Assembly (NCBI GenBank): GCA_000755425.1
Contig: BBMT01000021.1
Span: 1-57,647, forward strand
Origin: Vibrio maritimus
Lineage (GTDB): Bacteria; Pseudomonadota; Gammaproteobacteria; Enterobacterales; Vibrionaceae
Direction of reading: 5' to 3'
DNA: 57,647 nt
Below are positions 17,191 to 26,990 of the stretch, piece after piece (position 1 is the first letter of the stretch; each line of letters starts with the position of its first letter). A program made the position numbers and the translations under genes. The notes under the pieces were generated by a model. The model worked only from the letters and a program-made list of their open reading frames with translations, was not told the origin of the DNA and did not search any database.

Positions 17191-17196
17191 ATGGAA

Positions 17197-17223
17197 CAAA
17201 AAGGGCTCGTAAGCCCTTTTTTC
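17197..17223 (+). terminator. Terminator after the ytfB-like gene
   Basis: AAAGGGCT, loop CGTA, then AGCCCTTTTTT. It lies a few bases after the stop codon. Confidence 0.88.
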
Positions 17224-17251
17224 GTTCAACCCGTGATTATTTAACTTACGA

Positions 17252-17704
17252 CTATTTGAGAAGCCTCATGTCAATATGAGGGATATCATCTTCTAGGTAT
17301 TCATCTGAGCAAGCACTAAAGCCGTGCTTTGAGTAGTAGCCTTGCAAGTGAGATTGCGCACCAATTTGGATGCTCTCATTAGGCCACAGACGCTCACATT
17401 CAAGTTTTGCTTGCACCAGTAAGTCATGCCCTAAACCATCCCCTCTATGTGTCTGCTTTGTCGCGACACGGCCAATACTTACTTGCTCGTACGTCGTCCC
17501 TTTTGGTAACAATCGTGCACAGGCAATGAGCTCATCACCTTGATAACCCAGTAAATGGTGTACGCCTTCGATTTGATCTTTGTTATCCAGTTCTGGATAA
17601 GGGCAGGTTTGTTCAACCACAAAGACATCGACGCGCAGCTTGAGCAACTCATATAGTTCAATTGTGTTGAGTTCAGCGAACGTTTTTGTCTTCCAAATAA
17701 TCAT
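17252..17704 (-). CDS. elaA: ElaA-type GNAT acetyltransferase
   Basis: A 150-residue GNAT-fold protein close to E. coli ElaA. The motif ELLKLRVDVFVVEQTCPYPE lies near residue 20. The acetyl-CoA-binding region is IGRVATKQTHRGDGLGHDLL near residue 77, and the end is GFSACSDEYLEDDIPHIDM. The substrate is not known from sequence. It stands alone between two convergent or tandem units. Confidence 0.88.
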   Translation of the reverse strand: MIIWKTKTFAELNTIELYELLKLRVDVFVVEQTCPYPELDNKDQIEGVHHLLGYQGDELIACARLLPKGTTYEQVSIGRVATKQTHRGDGLGHDLLVQAKLECERLWPNESIQIGAQSHLQGYYSKHGFSACSDEYLEDDIPHIDMRLLK

Positions 17705-17770
17705 GATGTATTTCTCTTTATTACTGTCAAAGGCTAATCATTTCTTTAACCTTAGACTAAACCGAGGCCA

Positions 17771-17798
17771 ATAAAAAAGCCACGCATTACGCGTGGCT
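17771..17798 (-). terminator. Terminator of cpdB
   Basis: AGCCACGC, loop, GCGTGGCT. Read on the minus strand the stem is followed by six Ts. It lies just beyond the cpdB stop. Confidence 0.88.
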
Positions 17799-17833
17799 AA
17801 ACTCATTAAGGCGGTATCTAAATCTAGAGACCC

Positions 17834-19801
17834 TTATTTTTGTAAGTCTATCTGGTAAACCGCAAAACCAACATCGTCAGTAGCTACCTTCTTCATTGGG
17901 TATTGACCTTTGTCGCTGATAAATTGCGCCGCTTTCTCTGATGGAGATGTTTCAAATCGCACGTCCAGCTTAGCGCTTGTGCTAATTGGAGCAAATGACC
18001 AGTTGTTGTCCGCACTCGGCGTTACTTCGCCTTTCTCTTTGCTTACTTTCGAGATGTAGTTAGCAACGATTGAGCGGTTTTCATCTGGAGAATCAAATGC
18101 GATAAAGTCGCTACCAGTACCAGGGAACTTGTTGCTGTATGCACGGTAGTTGTTAGTCGCAATGATGAAGGTTTGCTTCATGTCGATTGGTTTGCCGTTA
18201 TAAGTCAAACCAACGATACGCTCGCTACCTTCGTCTAGCAGCTTACAGTTACCGTCATAACGGGCAGGTTTAGTGACGTCGATTTGATACTCAACACCAT
18301 CCATCACATCAAAGTTGTAAGTGCGGAAGCCGTCCCAATCGATTAGTGATTGTGGCTTGTTCGAGTTCGCATCGATTTGTTTGAACTGACCTGCAGAACA
18401 CTCCAACCATTCCTTCACTTCTTTACCCGTTACTTTCAAAGCAACGAGAGTATTTGGGTATAGATATAAGTCGGCCGCATTACGGAATGTAAGCTGACCC
18501 GATTCTACTTCGGTAAAGTTAGCCGGATCGTTCTTACGGCCGCCCGCTTTAAATGGCGCAGCAGCAGACAGCACTGGCAGACCATCAAGATCCGGATCGC
18601 CTTGGATCATGGTTTCTACATAGTCTTTCTGAGCGAGGTTAACAATCTGAACTGTAGGATCATCTTGAACTAGCGCCAAGAAGCTGTACATCACGTCATT
18701 CGCTTTACCAATCGGTTGGTTAACGAAATCACGTGTGGCACTGTGATCGCCTTTAACCGCATCGACAATACCTTGGTCTGCTTTAGCAATTGGCTTTTTG
18801 TTAGCAGCGTCGAAGATAGGACGAGCTTCTGTTTGTGCGTCAGCTACTTTCCAGCTATCACCGTCTTGCTCAAGTACAAGATCCATTACGCCAACGTGAC
18901 TACCCCAACGTCCTGGCATTACCGCAGCAACACCATTGATGGTGCCTTTTTCGTTATCGACGCCTTGGATATTGTCAAAGCCTTTACCTGGGAACACCGC
19001 GTGAGAGTGACCAAACGCAATCGCATCGATGCCTTCTACTTCAGAAAGGTAGTAAGTCGAGTTCTCTGCGCCGGCTTTATACGGATCGCTTGAAACGCCT
19101 GAGTGCGGGATAGCAACGATAATGTCCGCACCTTCTTTCTTCATTTGTGGCACTAACTTTTCAGCGGAAGCTTTGATGTCTTCAGCGAACACTTTGCCTT
19201 CGAGGTTTTTCTTATCCCACACCATGATTTGAGGTGGTACGAAGCCAATGTAGCCAACTTTCACGTCGTGTGCATTGCCATCGGTGTCTTTGAACGTATG
19301 GGTTTTGATTAGGTAAGGCTTGAAGTAGTGGTCACCGGTTTTTTTATCAAATACGTTAGCGCTGATGTAAGGGAAGTTAGCGCCTTCCAGTGAGGTTTTA
19401 AGGAACTCAAGGCCATAGTTAAACTCATGGTTACCGATGTTACCCACATCGTAGTCAAGCTGGTTCATGGCTTTGTAAACCGGGTGGATTTCACCTGGCT
19501 TAATCCCTTTCGATGCCATGTAGTCGCCCATTGGGCTACCTTGAAGTAGGTCACCGTTATCCACCAATACGCTGTTCGTTACCTCACCACGAGCTTCTTT
19601 TACCAAAGTAGCAGCGCGAGTCAGGCCGATTTTCTGCGACGGCTTATCCTTGTAGTAGTCGTAATCCATAACATTAGTATGAATGTCCGTCGTTTCGATA
19701 ATTCTTAACTTGATCTCGTCAGCCATCGCTGGGCCTGCCATTGCTAGCATCCCGCCTAGCACAGCGATAGAAATTGGGGTCACTGCCACTTTCATCTTCA
19801 T
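17834..19801 (-). CDS. cpdB: Periplasmic 2',3'-cyclic-nucleotide phosphodiesterase / 3'-nucleotidase
   Basis: A 655-residue exported enzyme that hydrolyses 2',3'-cyclic nucleotides and 3'-nucleotides so that the cell can take up nucleosides and phosphate. The signal peptide spans about residues 1-27 (ending GPAMADE). The metallophosphoesterase motifs are DIHTNV, DNGDLLQGSPMGDY, GNHEFNYG and FGHSHAVFPG. The C-terminal nucleotidase domain has FIIATNNYRAYSNKFPGTGS. Length matches E. coli CpdB. It is divergent from cobA across a 313-base gap. Confidence 0.96.
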   Translation of the reverse strand: MKMKVAVTPISIAVLGGMLAMAGPAMADEIKLRIIETTDIHTNVMDYDYYKDKPSQKIGLTRAATLVKEARGEVTNSVLVDNGDLLQGSPMGDYMASKGIKPGEIHPVYKAMNQLDYDVGNIGNHEFNYGLEFLKTSLEGANFPYISANVFDKKTGDHYFKPYLIKTHTFKDTDGNAHDVKVGYIGFVPPQIMVWDKKNLEGKVFAEDIKASAEKLVPQMKKEGADIIVAIPHSGVSSDPYKAGAENSTYYLSEVEGIDAIAFGHSHAVFPGKGFDNIQGVDNEKGTINGVAAVMPGRWGSHVGVMDLVLEQDGDSWKVADAQTEARPIFDAANKKPIAKADQGIVDAVKGDHSATRDFVNQPIGKANDVMYSFLALVQDDPTVQIVNLAQKDYVETMIQGDPDLDGLPVLSAAAPFKAGGRKNDPANFTEVESGQLTFRNAADLYLYPNTLVALKVTGKEVKEWLECSAGQFKQIDANSNKPQSLIDWDGFRTYNFDVMDGVEYQIDVTKPARYDGNCKLLDEGSERIVGLTYNGKPIDMKQTFIIATNNYRAYSNKFPGTGSDFIAFDSPDENRSIVANYISKVSKEKGEVTPSADNNWSFAPISTSAKLDVRFETSPSEKAAQFISDKGQYPMKKVATDDVGFAVYQIDLQK

Positions 19802-20040
19802 ATCCTTCTAATTCGAGGGTGATTCAAAAACTCGCTAAGTGTATCAATTTGTGATGTAAGAAATGTTTCTATGGCTATAAAAGTGTGATCTGTATTTGTT
19901 ACTTACTGGTGTTCTGATACTGATCTCTCACCTTTACTAGTAAGACTACAACTGATAGAGGTTTCATGCGGCGAGTTAGCTCGAAATTTGACCATATTTT
20001 CAGGCCAAATAGCTTCTTTAGTGACTTTTGGAATAAAAAA

Positions 20041-20120
20041 TGAAATTTTAGAATTTCAAGTAATATAGGCGAGTGGTCATAATGCCATCATTCGATATGC
20101 GAAGGATTGCCATTATGACC
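20041..20120 (+). promoter_or_regulatory. Regulatory region between cpdB and cobA with a dyad over the cobA start
   Basis: The 313 bases between cpdB and cobA hold no credible gene. Near cobA there is a dyad TGAAATT-n4-AATTTCA (20041-20058) and a TAATAT -10-like hexamer (20061-20066) without a good -35, which suggests an activator such as CysB. A second, perfect 10-bp inverted repeat follows, GGTCATAATG at 20075-20084 and CATTATGACC at 20111-20120. Its right arm contains the chosen cobA ATG, and the loop contains the AAGGA ribosome site. If it folds in the mRNA it would hide the start. Confidence 0.5.
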
Positions 20121-20990
20121 CCAACTTTTACTAACCAGCCGGGCAAAGGAAGTACACCCACTTTGGTTAGCAGCCAAGATAAGCCAAGACTAGCCAAATC
20201 ACAGCTCAACAAAGGCGAGGTGGCTTTAATCGGTGCCGGTCCTGGGGATCCTGAGCTGCTGACCATAAAAGCATTAAATCTTCTGCAACAAGCTGACGTT
20301 GTGCTCTATGACTATCTTGTTTCTGAAGAAATTATGGCGCTGGTACCAGATAGTACTATTTTAGTTTGTGTGGGCAAAAGAGCAGGCCATCACAGCGTTC
20401 CTCAAGAAAAAACCAATCAACTGTTGGTCGAGTTTGCCCAGAGCGGTCATAAAGTCGTTCGTATTAAAGGTGGCGATCCGTTTGTATTTGGCCGTGGTGG
20501 TGAAGAGCTGCAAATTCTCGCATCAGCAGGTATTCGATTCCAAGTAGTACCTGGCATTACTGCAGCCGCTGGTGCGACGGCTTACGCAGGTATCCCCTTA
20601 ACTCATAGAGACTACGCGCAATCGGCGCTGTTTGTCACCGGGCACCTAAAACCGGACAGCGATGATATGGATTGGTCAACGCTGGCGCGCGGCAATCAGA
20701 CTCTCGTTATCTACATGGGGCTAATGAAATCAGACTATATCCAGTCGCAACTTATTGAACACGGCCGAAGTTCAAGTGTACCTGTTGCCATTATTGAGCG
20801 TGGGACACAGGCAACCCAAAAGGTCTTACGTGGCACTTTGGCAACACTACCGGAGATGGCCAAAGATGCGCAGTCGCCATCACTTATTGTTGTCGGAGAG
20901 GTGGTCTCGTTAGCCGATGAACTCTCTTGGTTTGGTGAAGATAGTGCACAGCCAAGCCAAATCGAAACACTACAAAGTATTAGAGCTTAA
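20115..20990 (+). CDS. cobA: Uroporphyrinogen-III C-methyltransferase
   Basis: About 291 residues. The enzyme adds two methyl groups from S-adenosylmethionine to uroporphyrinogen III to make precorrin-2, the precursor of siroheme used by sulfite reductase. Motifs: GEVALIGAGPGDPELLTIKA, RIKGGDPFVFGRGGEE and VPGITAAAGATAYAGIPLTH. It lacks the dehydrogenase/ferrochelatase domain of full CysG. The ATG at 20115 is chosen because AAGGA is eight bases upstream; in-frame ATGs at 20082 and 20097 have weaker sites. Its place just before cysD ties it to sulfur assimilation. Confidence 0.93.
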   Translation: MTPTFTNQPGKGSTPTLVSSQDKPRLAKSQLNKGEVALIGAGPGDPELLTIKALNLLQQADVVLYDYLVSEEIMALVPDSTILVCVGKRAGHHSVPQEKTNQLLVEFAQSGHKVVRIKGGDPFVFGRGGEELQILASAGIRFQVVPGITAAAGATAYAGIPLTHRDYAQSALFVTGHLKPDSDDMDWSTLARGNQTLVIYMGLMKSDYIQSQLIEHGRSSSVPVAIIERGTQATQKVLRGTLATLPEMAKDAQSPSLIVVGEVVSLADELSWFGEDSAQPSQIETLQSIRA

Positions 20991-21073
20991 TCCTAAGAGG
21001 GTAGCTCACTCATATTCTAAATCAGTCGTGTGTTGGCCAAGTCACGTCAACATGAACAAAGGAAGCACAACTC

Positions 21074-21982
21074 ATGGACCAAGAAAGACTCACACACCTT
21101 AAACAGTTGGAAGCGGAAAGTATTCACATCATCCGCGAGGTCGCGGCGGAATTTGATAATCCCGTCATGATGTACTCGATCGGTAAAGACTCGTCGGTGA
21201 TGCTGCACTTAGCGCGTAAGGCATTTTACCCAGGTAAGATCCCGTTCCCATTACTGCACGTGGATACCGATTGGAAGTTCAAAGAGATGATTGAATTTCG
21301 CGACCGTACAGCAAAGAACTACGGATTCGAGCTTTTAGTGCACAAGAACCCAGAAGGTCTAGCCATGGGCTGTAGCCCGTTTGTGCACGGTTCATCTAAA
21401 CATACCGACATTATGAAGACTCAAGGTCTAAAGCAGGCGCTCAACAAGTACGGTTTTGATGCGGCATTCGGTGGTGCACGTCGTGATGAAGAGAAGTCTC
21501 GTGCTAAAGAGCGTGTCTATTCATTCCGCGACAAGAATCATACATGGGATCCGAAGAATCAACGTCCTGAGCTGTGGAAAACCTATAACGGTCAAATCAA
21601 CAAAGGTGAGAGCATCCGTGTGTTCCCACTTTCCAACTGGACCGAACTCGATATCTGGCAATATATCTTGCTAGAAGGCATTGAAATCGTGCCTCTGTAT
21701 CTTGCAGCACCACGTCCAGTGGTAGAGCGCGATGGTATGTTGATCATGGTGGACGATGACCGCATGGAAATAGGCCCTGATGAAACGGTTGAGCACAAGA
21801 GTGTGCGCTTTAGAACGCTTGGCTGTTACCCATTGACCGGTGCTATTGAGTCGGAAGCGACCACACTTACTGGAATTATCGAAGAGATGCTCGTCGCTAC
21901 CTCAAGTGAGAGGCAAGGGCGAGCGATCGACCACGATCAGTCAGGATCGATGGAGCTTAAGAAACGTCAAGGATACTTTTAA
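21074..21982 (+). CDS. cysD: Sulfate adenylyltransferase subunit 2
   Basis: A 302-residue ATP sulfurylase catalytic subunit that converts sulfate and ATP to adenosine 5'-phosphosulfate with CysN. The PP-loop is YSIGKDSSVMLHLARKAF near residue 37. Other family segments are FGGARRDEEKSRAKERVYSF and RFRTLGCYPLTGAIES. AAAGGA lies ahead of the ATG. cysN follows 18 bases later. Intact. Confidence 0.97.
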   Translation: MDQERLTHLKQLEAESIHIIREVAAEFDNPVMMYSIGKDSSVMLHLARKAFYPGKIPFPLLHVDTDWKFKEMIEFRDRTAKNYGFELLVHKNPEGLAMGCSPFVHGSSKHTDIMKTQGLKQALNKYGFDAAFGGARRDEEKSRAKERVYSFRDKNHTWDPKNQRPELWKTYNGQINKGESIRVFPLSNWTELDIWQYILLEGIEIVPLYLAAPRPVVERDGMLIMVDDDRMEIGPDETVEHKSVRFRTLGCYPLTGAIESEATTLTGIIEEMLVATSSERQGRAIDHDQSGSMELKKRQGYF

Positions 21983-22000
21983 GGATCGAAGGAACAGATT

Positions 22001-23412
22001 ATGAACAGCGCAGTAGAAGCACAACTTGCCGAACTCGGTATTGAAGGTTACCTGAGTCAGCACCAGTACAAATCGTTACTTCGATTCCTAACGTGTGGCT
22101 CAGTTGATGATGGTAAAAGTACCTTAATTGGACGCTTGCTCCACGACTCGAAACAAATTTATGAAGATCAACTAGCGGCTGTTCACTCAGACAGTCAACG
22201 TGTTGGTACGACCGGTGAAAAACCAGATTTAGCCTTGCTTGTAGATGGCTTACAGGCAGAACGTGAACAAGGGATCACGATTGATGTGGCATACCGCTAC
22301 TTCTCGACCCAGAAACGTAAGTTCATCATCGCTGATACTCCAGGACATGAGCAGTACACGCGAAACATGGCAACGGGCGCATCGACCTGTGATCTTGCGG
22401 TGATCTTGATTGATGCTCGTAAAGGTGTGCTCGATCAAACGCGTCGTCACTCGTTTATCTCTAGTCTACTTGGTCTAAAGCACTTTATTGTTGCAGTGAA
22501 CAAGATGGATTTGGTCGATTACTCACAGCAGCGCTATGAAGAGATCCGCGATGAGTATCTGACCTTTTCAGAGAATCTAGGCAAAGACATCGACATTCAA
22601 ATGATCCCGATCTCTGCTCTAGAGGGCGACAACGTGGTGGATCTCAGTGACAAGATGGGCTGGTATCAAGGTGAGCCATTGCTCGATCTACTAGAGAAAG
22701 TCGACATTGACCAAGGCAAACAGCAAGGCGAGTTCCGCTTCCCGGTGCAGTACGTTAACCGACCTAATCTCGATTTCCGTGGTTTTGCGGGCACCATTGG
22801 TTCTGGTGAAATTCGCGTTGGCGATGAGATTAAAGCATTGCCGTCCGGTAAGACTTCTAAAGTCGAGCGTATCGTGACGTTTGATGGTGATTTGCCGAGT
22901 GCATTTGCGGGTCAAGCAGTGACATTAACGCTGACTGATGAGATTGATATCAGCGTGGTGACTTGATCGTTAAGCAAGATGCCCGTGTTGCTTCATCCAA
23001 TCGTCTACTGGCGGATGTAGTGTGGATGACGGATGAGCCGCTAGCGGCAGGTCGCAGTTACGACATCAAAATCGCAGGCAAGAAAACCCAGGGACAATTG
23101 GATGCGGTTCGTCATCAGTACGACATCAACTCACTGAAATCGTTTGAGGCAGAGTCATTGCCGCTAAACGGTATCGGTTTGTGTGAGTGGTCACTGACGG
23201 AAGCGGTAGCGATTGATAGCTACGATTCGGTTCAAGATACCGGTGGTTTTATTGTGATTGATCGCCTCACTAACGTAACGGTGGGTGCCGGCCTTGTTCG
23301 TGAAGCTCTAGCGGAACAGCAGCGTTCGCCACAAGAGCGTATGGGCGCCTTTGAGAAAGAGCTTAAAGCTTTGATCATGAAGCACTTCCCTGAGTGGGAC
23401 GCGAAAATATAA
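22001..23412 (+). CDS. cysN: Sulfate adenylyltransferase subunit 1, GTPase (frameshifted in this sequence)
   Basis: The GTPase partner of CysD, which couples GTP hydrolysis to APS formation. G motifs are visible: GSVDDGKSTLIGRLLHDSK near residue 31, DTPGHEQYTRNMATGAS and VNKMDLVD. One C is missing at 22954; AGCCGTGGT would give EIDISRGDLIVKQDARVASS. After the break the C-terminal domain reads LPLNGIGLCEWSL and IVIDRLTNVTVGAG to the stop at 23412. Repaired length is about 470 residues (E. coli 475). Confidence 0.95.
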
Positions 23413-23437
23413 TCTCCGCGATACAACCGTAACTAAG

Positions 23438-23459
23438 GGCTCTAGTTGTCGCTAGAGCC
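23438..23459 (+). other. Perfect hairpin between cysN and the SLC13 gene
   Basis: GGCTCTAG pairs exactly with CTAGAGCC around a six-base loop. The following AATAATAAC is not a T tract, so it looks like an intercistronic stability or processing hairpin rather than a terminator. Confidence 0.55.
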
Positions 23460-23496
23460 AATAATAACAACGCCGTGACTTTGCATAAGGAATAGG

Positions 23497-25223
23497 ATGA
23501 TGTGGGAACAAGGAGTGGTGCTAGCTTTGCTGATGTCTATCATCACTTGCTTGATAGCAACCCAGATCAAACCGAGTCTTATTTTTGCAGGTGCTGCGTT
23601 TTTGGCGTTTATTGCTGGCATGATAGATATCAATGCGGTTGCGAGCAATTTCACCAACTCATCGCTACTCACACTGGTGTTACTAATTTTATCCTCAGCA
23701 GCGCTAGAGAAAACACGTCTAATTAGCTGGGTTAGCCGCTCTATTGCTACTGGGCGTTTAGGGGCCGTGGTTGCTAAGTTGGGTATCTCGACCGCACTGC
23801 TTTCCTCGTTCACTAACAACACGGCGGTAGTCGTCTCGTTAATTGGTGCTATCAAGCGTAATCAACGTCATGCACCATCCAAGTTACTTATCCCGCTATC
23901 TTATGCCGCCATTCTAGGTGGCACACTGACGCTGATTGGTACCTCAACCAATCTTATCATCAATAGTTTTGTAGAGGATGTAGGCTTACCAAGCCTAGGT
24001 TTTTTCGAACCGACTTGGATTGGTTTGAGCGTATTGCTCGGTGGTGTGCTGGTATTAATTCCGCTTAGCTATTTCTTGCCGAATTACGATGATACTAACC
24101 AAGATGATTTGCCGTATTTTTAGAAGCACGAGTGGAGCCCGGCTCACCATTAGTAGGACGCAGTATCGCCGAGAATAACCTTAGAGCATTGCGTAAGCTG
24201 TTCCTTGCCGAAGTGGTTCGAGATGGACAAACATTGGCATCGGTTGGCCCTGAGTTTGTATTGGAAGCCAAAGATCGCTTACTGTTTTGTGGTGACGTGG
24301 AAAGTGTTGCGACTCTACAAGAAATTACCGGTTTAACCTTTTTTGGTCAGCATCACCTTAACGGACAAAATCTACTGGAAGTGGTAGTGAGCTCGTCGGC
24401 GACATTTTGTAATAACACCCTCAAATCGAGTCAGTTTCGAGATCGCTTTGATGCGGTGGTCGTGGCGATTCGTCGCGGTCATGAACGTTTGGAAGGTGGG
24501 CTAGGCAATATTATCCTCCAAGCGGGAGATACGTTAGTACTCGCTCCGGGGAAACGCTTTGAGGCACTTCGTCGTCAGCATCGCAAAGAGTTTGTGCTTG
24601 TTAACGATTTAGACTCCAGTGCCAAGCTTGATTTAGTGAAGTCTAGCTATGTTCTATTTGGCTTTGTTGCTGTCATTGCGTTAGCACTTACTAACGTGCT
24701 GCCTATCATCAAAGGGCTTGCACTGTATCTAATCGCGGTGTTGGCGTTTGGTATCGTTAATTTGGGCGAGCTGCGCCGCCGATTCCCAACTGATATTGTG
24801 GTGATCGTCGGCTCCGCACTTTCCATTGCTCAGTTAATGATTTCAACTGGCCTTTCTGAGCGCATGGGTGACATGTTCATTGAGATGTTCAACGGCTGGG
24901 GCGTATTCGGTGCGTTAGTGGCCACTTACTTAGTAACACTCATATTGACCGAGTTAGTCACTAACAATGCCGCAGCTGCGCTGGCATTCCCGATTGGCTA
25001 CAGCATGTCGGTGGCCTATGGTGTCGATCCTATGCCGTTTATCATGGCAGTGCTATTCGGAGCGAGCGCAAGCTTTGTGTCTCCTTACGGTTATCAAACC
25101 AACCTATTGGTGTATAGCGTTGGTAATTATCAGCTTAAAGATTACATGCGGATTGGCATTCCCATCTCCATCGTTTATTCGGTGTTGGTGCTCGCTCTTA
25201 TCCCTTATTTTTTTCCTTTTTAA
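23497..25223 (+). CDS. SLC13-family transporter with TrkA-C domains, probable sulfate carrier (frameshifted in this sequence)
   Basis: About 575 residues after repair. An N-terminal membrane half carries the SLC13 signatures SFTNNTAVVVSLIG and GTLTLIGTSTNLIINSF. Two RCK_C (TrkA-C) domains follow, VEPGSPLVGRSIAENNLRAL and the stretch near VVVAIRRGHERLEGG. The second membrane half has ELVTNNAAAALAFPI and ASASFVSPYGYQTNLLVYS. One T is missing from the T-run 24117-24121, which creates a false TAG; repair gives PYFLEARVEPG. Its place between cysN and cysC argues for sulfate uptake; that substrate is inference. Confidence 0.88.
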
Positions 25224-25245
25224 CGGCGTTACCTAAGGACGAGTT

Positions 25246-25878
25246 ATGTCGAATACTGTACAAGCCTCTGACACTATCGAAAAAGATGAAAACGTGATTT
25301 GGCATCAACACGTGGTGACCAAGTCAGAGCGTGCTGAGTTGAAAAAACAGCAGCCAGTGGTGCTGTGGTTTACTGGCTTATCGGGAGCTGGCAAATCCAC
25401 CGTTGCTGGTGCGCTGGAAACAGAACTAGCAACTCGTGGCTACCATACCTATTTGTTGGATGGTGATAATGTAAGACACGGACTGTGTCGTGACTTAGGA
25501 TTTTCGGAGCAAGACCGTCGAGAAAATATTCGCCGTGTTGGCGAGCTGGCTAAGTTAATGGCGGACGCAGGTCTGATTGTCCTCTCTGCGTTTATCTCTC
25601 CGCATCGTGAGGAGCGCGCCTTGGTTCGTGACCTTTTGCCTGAGGGCGAGTTTATGGAAGTGTTTGTCGATGCAAGCTTAGCGGTGTGTGAATCACGCGA
25701 TCCAAAGGGTCTGTATAAAAAAGCGCGTGCCGGCGAAATCCCTAACTTTACTGGTATTGATTCTGAATACGAAGCGCCGCTTGACCCTGAGATCCATCTT
25801 AAAGCCGGCGACTACGCAGTCGCAGAGCTGGTGGAACAATGTCTAGCTGTACTCAAGGCTAAGCAAGTCATCAGTTAA
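25246..25878 (+). CDS. cysC: Adenylyl-sulfate kinase
   Basis: A 210-residue kinase that phosphorylates APS to PAPS. The P-loop FTGLSGAGKSTVAGALE is near residue 43. LLDGDNVRHGLCRDLGFS and FISPHREERALVRDLL are family signatures, and DPKGLYKKARAGEIPNFTGI lies in the lid region. Last gene of this cys cluster. Intact. Confidence 0.97.
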   Translation: MSNTVQASDTIEKDENVIWHQHVVTKSERAELKKQQPVVLWFTGLSGAGKSTVAGALETELATRGYHTYLLDGDNVRHGLCRDLGFSEQDRRENIRRVGELAKLMADAGLIVLSAFISPHREERALVRDLLPEGEFMEVFVDASLAVCESRDPKGLYKKARAGEIPNFTGIDSEYEAPLDPEIHLKAGDYAVAELVEQCLAVLKAKQVIS

Positions 25879-25890
25879 TCAGTTGGGCTG

Positions 25891-26868
25891 CTACACCGTA
25901 TGATGAAAAGAGGTTGGCAGCTCACCTTTGACCACAAATTTTCGATTCAGCAGCGCCACTAATTGCTCTTGATACTGAGCATTACTGCGATGACCAAGCA
26001 GTTGGCACAGCTCATTGCCGGTTGGTGTAAAGCGGTAGTAAGTTAGCGTAATGCCTTTGGTTTTCGCTGCCAACGTCATTTCATGGCCTTGATAGCTTAA
26101 CTTTAGCGGTGCTTCTTTACTGATCTCTCCTGATTCGAGCTCTGTTGCCAGTAATACACCTAACTCGACTAACAGCAGGATGCTAGAGTAAGGCAATTGA
26201 TACTCACCCAAACTCAGTTCATCGACACTCTCGCGACGAGAGAAGCTGAATAAACCTGTTTGATGTTTGATGCCGAGCAGTAACTTACGACTGCTGTCCG
26301 TCCCAAAGCTGCAAGCCAACGACGAGGCTCTTTGTAGAGTTTGCGCTTCTTTAGGGGTCATGTCTCGAAGCGTTTTTAGTGCTTTCATCGACGTGGCGCC
26401 AGGGTTGGTGATTTCGCGTTTTAACACTTGAGCCCAAAGCTTTTGCATTGACGAGTTGTGGATCTCTTTCGCCATATCAAAATAGCGCACTAACCAGTCA
26501 AAATCAGGCTCCCCCGCCACTTCGTTTTTGCAGGCTGCCATAGCCGCTTTGATGATTTGCTCCAGGTTCTTCTGGCGTTGCTCTTTCCCTTGTTTTTCAC
26601 GCAGCATGGCTCGTTCAAACAATGACTGGCTTGGCGTTTCCTCACGGATCAGAGCGTCGAGGTAATGAGATTCGGCAATCGCGCGTAAACGACTGGCGCT
26701 GTCTTTCATGTGATGGGATTTCTTTTGCCCAGACTCAGTGGACGAGTTAGATTCTACTTTAGCAGGCTTGCTCTCAACGGATGATGACTCATTACTCAGA
26801 CTCAATATGAAGCGAAAACGAAGCAATAATGTGCAATAAGTCTTCAATTTAGCGGGAATTTCGTGCAA
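25891..26868 (-). CDS. TIGR03899-like conserved protein (DUF2806-like region)
   Basis: Up to 325 residues of unknown function. Visible features are a low-complexity serine-rich N-terminus (LSLSNESSSVESKPAK), a charged helix with REKQGKEQRQKNLEQIIKAA, and a core WLVRYFDMAKEIHNSSMQKL followed by WAQVLKREITNPGATSMKAL that resembles DUF2806. No signal peptide or membrane helix is clear. The start is uncertain: the longest frame begins with TTG at 26868, another TTG is at 26805 and the first ATG is at 26709. None has a good ribosome site, so an upstream sequence error is possible. It is convergent with cysC. Confidence 0.7.
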   Translation of the reverse strand: MHEIPAKLKTYCTLLLRFRFILSLSNESSSVESKPAKVESNSSTESGQKKSHHMKDSASRLRAIAESHYLDALIREETPSQSLFERAMLREKQGKEQRQKNLEQIIKAAMAACKNEVAGEPDFDWLVRYFDMAKEIHNSSMQKLWAQVLKREITNPGATSMKALKTLRDMTPKEAQTLQRASSLACSFGTDSSRKLLLGIKHQTGLFSFSRRESVDELSLGEYQLPYSSILLLVELGVLLATELESGEISKEAPLKLSYQGHEMTLAAKTKGITLTYYRFTPTGNELCQLLGHRSNAQYQEQLVALLNRKFVVKGELPTSFHHTV

Positions 26869-26990
26869 AAACCAGCGTAATTTATGTGAGCTGATGTCCG
26901 AAAATAGCGGCGGTGAGAAGCGGTTGTAAAAACTCTAGGATAAATGCTAAAATTTTGTTAAGTTTATGCTTCATAATAGAGGAGGGCGTT

